Shown here one piece after another: positions 33,890-39,431 of a DNA stretch of 39,431 nucleotides. A program made the position numbers and the translations under genes. Source of the stretch: Setaria digitata (Eukaryota > Nematoda > Chromadorea > Rhabditida > Setariidae); the NCBI GenBank assembly GCA_003640385.1, contig RCAB01000549.1, forward strand, positions 1 through 39,431, read 5' to 3'. Below the pieces are notes generated by a model that worked only from the letters and a program-made list of their open reading frames with translations, made no database searches and was not told the DNA's origin. Numbering within the stretch: the stretch's first letter is position 1; every line of letters starts with the position of its first letter.

Positions 33890-34290
33890 TAAAATTCAAG
33901 ATTTCAAATTGGTATTACAGCTACAAATAATATATGAATATATCGCATACTAAACATAGATATTATAAAATATTTTGAAATCAACCGTACATCTTATACA
34001 TCATTAATTACATCAAATATCACATATTAATCATCTCGCATCAAATATTATACTCTGATCATCATATGTTGGAAATCGTTCATTAATTACATGTAAAAAA
34101 CCATATACTTCTTTTATTTCACATTATATGGTTATTTTTTCATGCATTAATAAATAATTAATTATGAATATCATCACCCGATATTAATTTATATATATCA
34201 GATATCGCATATTGATCACCAGTGGTAATTATCATGTATTAATTATCTTAAACCAACAAACATTTGCTAATTATTTTATATAAAATATCA
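33890..34290. repeat. Degenerate array of ATATCNCATATTAATCA-like words
   Basis: Variants such as ATATCACATATTAATCATC, ATATCGCATATTGATCACC, ATATCATTTGTTAATTAG and TATCATGTATTAATTATC recur at irregular short intervals. This looks like an old AT-rich satellite or repeated binding-site array. No coding content. Confidence 0.45.
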
Positions 34291-34299
34291 TTTGTTAAT

Positions 34300-34690
34300 T
34301 AGGCTGCTGTCTCATACCAGGTACTACTTGCTAATTGTCTGTTTAATTGGAATTCAAGAAAAAAAAGAGAGAAAAAAAAAGATAATTATGAAAGGAATGT
34401 TTGATCGCAATGAATTAGAAGTACAATGGGTACTACTTTCAAGGGCACAAATTAAATGGATGCAATCATTTCTCGACAAGAAAAAATAAATAAAAAAGAA
34501 ATTTGGCCATGAAAAAAAAAGAGCCAATTTGGCTAGTCATATTCCTCATTTCTACATAAGTAAAATTGAAAGCAAGCACGCTGAAACTTCCTCACATAAA
34601 CTGTTATTCTGCCGGTGCAAAAAAAAAAAAAAGAAAAAAGAGAATTTTTGGCTAGTTTTCAAATTTAAAACTCAATTTTTAAGTTGAAAC
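34300..34690. other. Intergenic spacer with one weak open frame
   Basis: A plus-strand frame ends at 34489 (last part MFDRNELEVQWVLLSRAQIK) and looks partly protein-like, but it begins in low-complexity sequence and has no recognisable domain or splice partner. I do not call it a gene. Confidence 0.3.
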
Positions 34691-35010
34691 AAACTGAACA
34701 TGCGTCTAATGTCTACGTAAATTTGCGTGAAAAAATACTCACGTAAGGGAGAAATAAGAATATTCGACAGTATGTGGGATCAAACAGTTTCATATGAAAA
34801 TGAGATTTGATTTTTCGGAAATTTGGCTTTGTTTTTTATTTTTTTTTTACTTGTTTTTAAGGCTGAAATGAATATGGATACACGCTTGACGTGCACGTAA
34901 GTGAAAATTGACGTGAGAGGAACGTTGATGTGAAAATGAAGTGCGTGAGTGAAACAGGCAACAGAAAAGTTGGAAAGCGATAGATGCATATATGAAATTG
35001 AACGGTTTCA
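34690..35010. promoter_or_regulatory. ACGT/CGTGA-rich patch upstream of CHK2-like gene
   Basis: Many ACGT-containing words occur in 300 bp: TCTACGTAAATTTGCGTGA, CTCACGTAAG, TTGACGTGCACGTAAGTG, TTGACGTGAG, GTGCGTGAGTG and TTTCACGTGG. The GC content is higher than in the flanks and frames on both strands are open as a result. It may be a regulatory region about 1.1–1.4 kb from the start of the kinase gene. Confidence 0.3.
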
Positions 35011-35088
35011 CGTGGAATGGACATTTGAGCTTTGGCAATTTTTCGCCCCGTGTGGATAATATATTGGGAACGTGAGAAGGGAATACAA

Positions 35089-35238
35089 CAGAGAATGATT
35101 ACGATGATGATTATCGCTTTAATTACGATTTCTAAGCTTATCATTATTATTCGTAGTCTATTCATCGTTATTTTTTATCATGGTAAGCATCATGTTGCTA
35201 CAAAAGGAAAGGATTATCATAATTATGGTTATGGTTGA
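35089..35238 (+). CDS. Possible small membrane or secreted peptide (weak)
   Basis: From the first in-frame ATG (35095) the frame encodes 47 residues: a very hydrophobic Ile-rich N-terminal part, then a His/Lys/Tyr/Gly tail ending DYHNYGYG. Gly/Tyr-rich tails occur in nematode secreted peptides, but this is only a resemblance. A perfect GTAAGC donor inside (after TTTTATCATG) could instead make it a first exon. Frames on the other strand overlap it. Low support. Confidence 0.15.
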   Translation, partial: QRMITMMIIALITISKLIIIIRSLFIVIFYHGKHHVATKGKDYHNYGYG

Positions 35239-36089
35239 TATCTCGAAATTTTTTTGAAATTTTCAAACATTTCAATTCGCATTTGACTTTCCATTTTCGA
35301 CTACGAATTCTCGCCATTTTTCTATATTCATCTGTGGAATTTTACGCAATTAATTATTTTACTATTAATTATTCCAAGTGCTAAGTTTTAAAATTTAACA
35401 ATAAAACAGTTGAAATTTCGGAACACCTTTTTCTTTTCCTATTTCCACTTTATTTCTTATTTTTTTATTATAAATAAATTCCAATGAAACCAATAATTTT
35501 AAATGACCTTTTAAATATTGATTCTTTTTTTTCTTGTTTAATCACATGTATCTTTTATATTCTTCATACGCTTATTTACTTATCCCTTATCACTTATATG
35601 ATTCTGAACAGTCAAGTTAAAATCAGTCATATAAATATACTTCTTTTTCTCTTTTTTTTTTTTTGCAACGTCTAATCTACGTGTTTGCTATGTGTAACAG
35701 TTTTGTGATTGTTTATTCGTAAATTATTCCAAACATAATTAATTTAGTTTTTTTTTCGTATTAAATTTCATCATTTCACAGAAAATGAATTAAGCAGTAC
35801 TGCATTACTGTACTTTAGAATTCACTTTAATTTAATGCCAAATTTCATGATTCGCTTCAGTTCAGCGATGTATTTTAGAATTTGCTTTAATTCTGTGGTA
35901 AATTTTCAGTTCAGTCTATTTTTTTAGCATTTATTTCAATTCACATAAACGGTCTGCTTGAAACTCTTCGTACTTTTGGATTTTTCAGTAAGATTATAAC
36001 GTATTTGTTGATTGATAATCAAATCTCTAAGAATGATTTGATAAAAATTATCATTTAATTCTTTCCCCTCCCCTCCATTCGATTTGTAG
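35239..36089. other. Intergenic spacer upstream of CHK2-like gene
   Basis: Contains a diverged repeat (about 35812–35915; TTTAGAATT–CTTTAATT–TTCAGTTCAG blocks twice) and a TTTGTAG acceptor-like site ending at 36089, 24 bases before the ATG at 36114, suitable for trans-splicing. No exon seen. Confidence 0.45.
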
Positions 36090-36113
36090 ATTTCCAATTA
36101 CGACACGATAAGC

Positions 36114-39100
36114 ATGGATAGTGAAAAGCCACTGGAAAGTCAAAATGAATTTCCATTAACCCAAAAAAGCAGTCAGTTTAGTCAATCATTACAAGTAAGT
36201 GACGGAATTTTTTGATTATTTTTTTATCAAAATTTACTGATTTTTAATTAATCCTGTTAACTGATTGCATTTTTCCCCTTGTTAATTCACTCTTTGTCGT
36301 CTTCTGAAATTTTTTCACACTTTGCACCTATTCATCCTGGTTTTTGGCAGCACTTTACAACAGTACTTGAATCAATAATAGTCTAATCATTTACGGCAGT
36401 ACTTGAATTCAATTATGGTCTAATCATTTCTAAAAAGTTTAAATGAATTTAAATATGCAAATGTTTTATGGAAATAGATTGTGATATAGTTGAGCTTTTT
36501 ATTTTTGTGATTATACGAAATTAAAACTTTTTATCAACATGACAAAAAATTTCTGTTTGTGAAGCAAAATGCAACAAACAGCATGTTAACAGTGCAATTT
36601 AATAGGTTACAGTTTTTATCAGTTTAAGTTAAATTCAAATGACAATAATAAAATGTTCAATATGAGTTAGCACGAAGGAAATGAGCTATTATTTAGAAAT
36701 GTAAATTTTATAAAAAGTTATCATATGATCATCTATTTCTTGCTGAATTTTTTTTTTTTTTTTTGTTAATTAAAATTTAAGAAACATTTGAGAAATCTTT
36801 ATCATCATACTTATCATTACTTTTACATTGTTCGTTTTTTTTTTTTTTTTTTAACAATTACCTGATTCTCATTTGTGAATCAGTAATTGTTAAATTTTGC
36901 AAAGGATTGGCTTGCTGGATCAGATGAACGTCAGATTTACGCGATACTACATCCTATGGCTCATGGTTTACATCGTATTGGTAGGTTTTGCCTTATTGCT
37001 ATCATGCAGTTGATCTGTTATGAATTTGATTTTAAAATGACTAAACTGTAATACATTTATGATATTGCAGCTATTATCATTATGTAAAATGTAAAATTGT
37101 TTTAATTTGTGGGATATTTTAATCTATCTGATCATAATTGAACATAAATAATTCATTGTAATTATCAGAACTATTTAGGAAAAACTCTCGACGCATTAAA
37201 GTATAACAATGTGTCGAATAGTAACTAAGCGTCATTGAATGTAAAATGTTGACTCTAAAAATTAATGATAATATTTTAATGCTCTTTTAGGTTACAGTAA
37301 GAGTGGTTTAGCAGTGGATCTAGAAGATCAGAAATTGATTAATTGATTTATTTAGTACAGAATGAATGGAAAAGATTAAAATTCATTGAAGGATTTCTTT
37401 GAAGTTTAAGAGAGAATTCCTAAATGCCATATTGTTTTGTCCAGAAAAAGTAGCAATGATGGAAATGTGAAATTGAAGTTACGACTTCTGTTTCCCTAAA
37501 TAGCAAAAAGTGGTGAAATTAATTTATATAATTTAATAACTTGCATCAAAAAAAAAAAAAAAAAAAAAAAAGGAAAAAAAATGAAGCAGAATTTTTGCAG
37601 AATTATCAGCAGATTCATTCGAATTTGGACGGTTTCCCACTTTAAAGGAATCGTATAATTTTTATGGCTTAGATAATGATGATCTGAAATATAGCATCAG
37701 TGGAAAACATTGCCGTATTGAAAGAGTTTGTTTTTTTTTTTTTTTTTTATCAAAAAACCTAAAATATTTTTTTTTGTCTTTCCTAACCTTTTTTAATCGG
37801 ACTTAGTTGCGTCTTTGATAATCTCCTAGATGATAAGATAGATTTTTTTTTTAAATTTCATGATAATAAATTCGCACATATTTCCAGCAAGATTATTTAT
37901 TTGTTTTTTTTCCGGAAATTTGAATTTTTTAAAAAAGCTTGTCAAGAAATTTTTAATTTATTAATAAAAAAAAAAATTTTTTTGTTTTAATTTATCTGAC
38001 ATTCACTGCAATTCATTTGTAGAATAACACAGGAGGTGTGACATATCTCATCGATACGAGTCGTTTTGGAACGTTTGTAAATGAAAAACTTATTGGGAAA
38101 GGTAATTCACATCAACTGCTGAATGGTGATTTGATTAGCTTATGTGACGCAAAATTTCACGGTTTGTTTTCAGTTGATAAAAAATTTTCCAAATGTTCAA
38201 GTTTTCATCGAACCTAGTTTCTTTTTAAGTTTATTGAAATGTTCATTATTGCAAAATTTCCCAGCTGTTGACGTTCTGTGTTTCAATTGGTTAAAGTAAG
38301 AAAAAGTCATCTAAATGATTTCGGAAGTAGAAATGTGAATTTCCGAATGTAGCATACTAAAGATCGGATTTAATTTTCATCGTGCTGATATAATATAATT
38401 GATATTCTAGAAGCTTAGCGAAAAAGTAAAAAAACAAAAAGAGAGGGAAAATATTAGTACTAGTCTTGTTGAACCAGATTTTTGTCCTAGACTACATTTT
38501 TTTTTCTATATTCACTGGAACAAACCAGCGATTCTGCGAATAATTTCGGTAAAGTCACATGAAGCAATGCAAGTAAGGAAAAGGGAGTGAATATTTGAAT
38601 TTTCACAATTAAAGTTTGTTAATTTTCAGTTTTTCTGTATGTAGAAACGGTAACAGCGAATGATGTTTTCCCAGTTGAGCTAACTGCTGAATATTTGGTA
38701 TCCAATTTGATCATTGGTAAAGGTTCGATGGGCAAAGTTTGTTCTCTCCTTTTTTTTTATTTTTATTTTTTCCTTGATTTCATTTAATTTACTTGTATTG
38801 TCAAACTTTCCGTTCCATTTGCAGGCAAAAGAGCTCTTCCTGTTCATTCATTCTATTATAGTATTTATGTTTTCGTTCTTTTATAGTATTTATGTTTTCG
38901 TTCTTTCATATCCTAGCAATCTTAGCTACATCATTTTCAATAATTTACTAATTAATTTAATTTCTTATCTTCGCTGATGACGGTGAAGCTAAAATCGCTT
39001 GTCAATGAGCAACACATTTTCGTACTTAAAATTCTTTTTATTTTTTATTTTTTGAAAAACTAAAAAGAATTTTAAGAATTTTTTGTTTAAAAGTGTTGTA

Positions 39101-39401
39101 ATTTGAAGAATTCAATAAGTTACAAATAATTTTCAAGTGGCAGGATCAATCTGAAGAGATATTCGTGCGTGAAACATTATTCCACTCCATTATACAATTA
39201 TACGAAAATTTCAAATTTTTTTTTATTATAAAATAGAACTTTAAGGTGTACCTCGGAAAGCGACGCTCTGATACTTCAGTTACTGTGGCCATCAAGGCGA
39301 TTCCAGTGAAGCGCAATTCTCTTGTTCAGAAGCATCGACATGATGGATCATCACTAAGGGAAATTAAGCGAGAAACTGAAGTTATGTTAAGCGTGAAACA
39401 C
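36114..39401 (+). CDS. chk-2: CHK2-type checkpoint kinase (FHA + kinase), 3' part outside window
   Basis: Six exons join in phase for 228 codons: 36114–36194, 36905–36980, 37601–37725, 38023–38161, 38630–38736, 39246–39401; the gene runs off the right edge. Residues 1–27 hold four SQ/TQ sites (including LTQKSSQFSQSLQ), the ATM/ATR target cluster of CHK2 kinases. The FHA domain (about 40–150) has the phosphothreonine-pocket residues: FGRF (G62, R63), ISGKH (S86, H89) and TSRFGTFVNEKLIGKG (N114). The kinase domain begins with IIGKGSMGKVYLG (Gly-rich loop), VAIKAI (catalytic K193) and E219 on helix C. FHA plus a following Ser/Thr kinase domain identifies the Rad53/Cds1/CHK2 family, acting in the nucleus in DNA damage or, in C. 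elegans, meiotic pairing. Exon 6 uses a CTTTAAG acceptor. The C. elegans-style symbol assumes orthology, which the catalytic half would confirm. Confidence 0.9.
36361..36430. repeat. 36-bp tandem duplication in CHK2 intron 1
   Basis: CAGTACTTGAATcAATAAT… (36361–36396) is followed directly by a second copy (36397–36430) with few changes; both end in GTCTAATCATTT. Confidence 0.75.
36851..36893. other. 18/17-bp stem-loop next to CHK2 exon 2 acceptor
   Basis: TTAACAATTACCTGATTC (36851–36868) pairs with GAATCAGTAATTGTTAA (36877–36893) with a single bulged base and an 8-base loop. It is preceded by a poly-T run and ends 11 bases before the exon 2 acceptor (AG at 36903–36904). Confidence 0.7.
38856..38905. 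repeat. Exact 25-bp tandem duplication in CHK2 intron 5
   Basis: Positions 38856–38880 and 38881–38905 are identical (unit begins TTATAGTATTTATG and ends CGTTCTT). The frame reading through this intron is not coding. Confidence 0.85.
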
Positions 39402-39431
39402 GTATGTATGCTTAAAATCAGTTTTTTTTTT

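Noticed and set aside
34847..35165. Three overlapping minus-strand frames, one with a hydrophobic start
   Set aside because: Several frames are open at once because the DNA is GC-richer and ACGT-rich; none has a recognisable domain.
38714..38977. Plus-strand hydrophobic frame starting in CHK2 exon 5
   Set aside because: It is out of the kinase frame and reads through intron 5, including the 25-bp tandem repeat.
1..39431. tRNA, rRNA, CRISPR array or transposase genes
   Set aside because: I saw no tRNA B-box or cloverleaf, no rRNA core motif, no regularly spaced direct repeats and no transposase or reverse-transcriptase reading frame.

Overview
The window looks like nuclear DNA of a nematode. 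It is very AT-rich and crowded with A and T homopolymers. Genes are split into many short exons by GT–AG introns whose acceptors mostly read TTTCAG/TTTTAG. Several genes carry a splice-acceptor-like site a few bases before the ATG, as expected for spliced-leader trans-splicing. The protein families (SHC adaptor, CIB/CALM, stomatin-like 2, FHA/CHK2 kinase, cuticlin-type ZP protein) all fit. A parasitic clade III (spirurid/filarial-like) worm is my guess from composition and is not proven.

Layout. 1–11.5 kb holds no gene I can support: AT-rich spacer with trinucleotide tracts, two diverged duplications and a 13-bp hairpin. 11.6–21.6 kb (minus): a secreted zona pellucida (ZP) protein, six exons traced from signal peptide to furin-type site, with a 4.4-kb first intron; its 3' end is not found. 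21.9–25.0 kb (minus): a complete SHC-type adaptor (PTB, a short linker with a Grb2-type YINV motif, SH2) in eight exons, only about 270 bp upstream of the ZP gene on the same strand, so possibly an operon. 26.05–28.86 kb (plus): a complete nine-exon stomatin-like protein 2 gene, divergent from SHC. 30.19–32.34 kb (minus): a complete five-exon CIB/CALM EF-hand protein whose third exon can only be joined through a GG instead of AG acceptor. 32.4–36.1 kb: intergenic repeats and a few weak open frames. 36.11 kb to the right edge (plus): the 5' part of a CHK2-type checkpoint kinase (SQ/TQ N-terminus, FHA, start of kinase domain).

Four of the five single N characters sit between two nearly identical copies of the flanking sequence, most simply explained as unmerged contig overlaps (false duplications). 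One duplicates the start of the last CIB exon.

The genes do not form one pathway: cuticle/matrix (ZP), receptor signalling (SHC), mitochondrial inner membrane (STOML2), Ca2+/integrin (CIB) and DNA damage or meiosis (CHK2). I found no novel multi-gene system. The observations most worth checking are the non-canonical CIB acceptor, the bZIP/GATA motif cluster in CIB intron 1, the possible SHC–ZP operon, a stem-loop beside a CHK2 splice acceptor, and several small open frames that could be unannotated exons or peptides.
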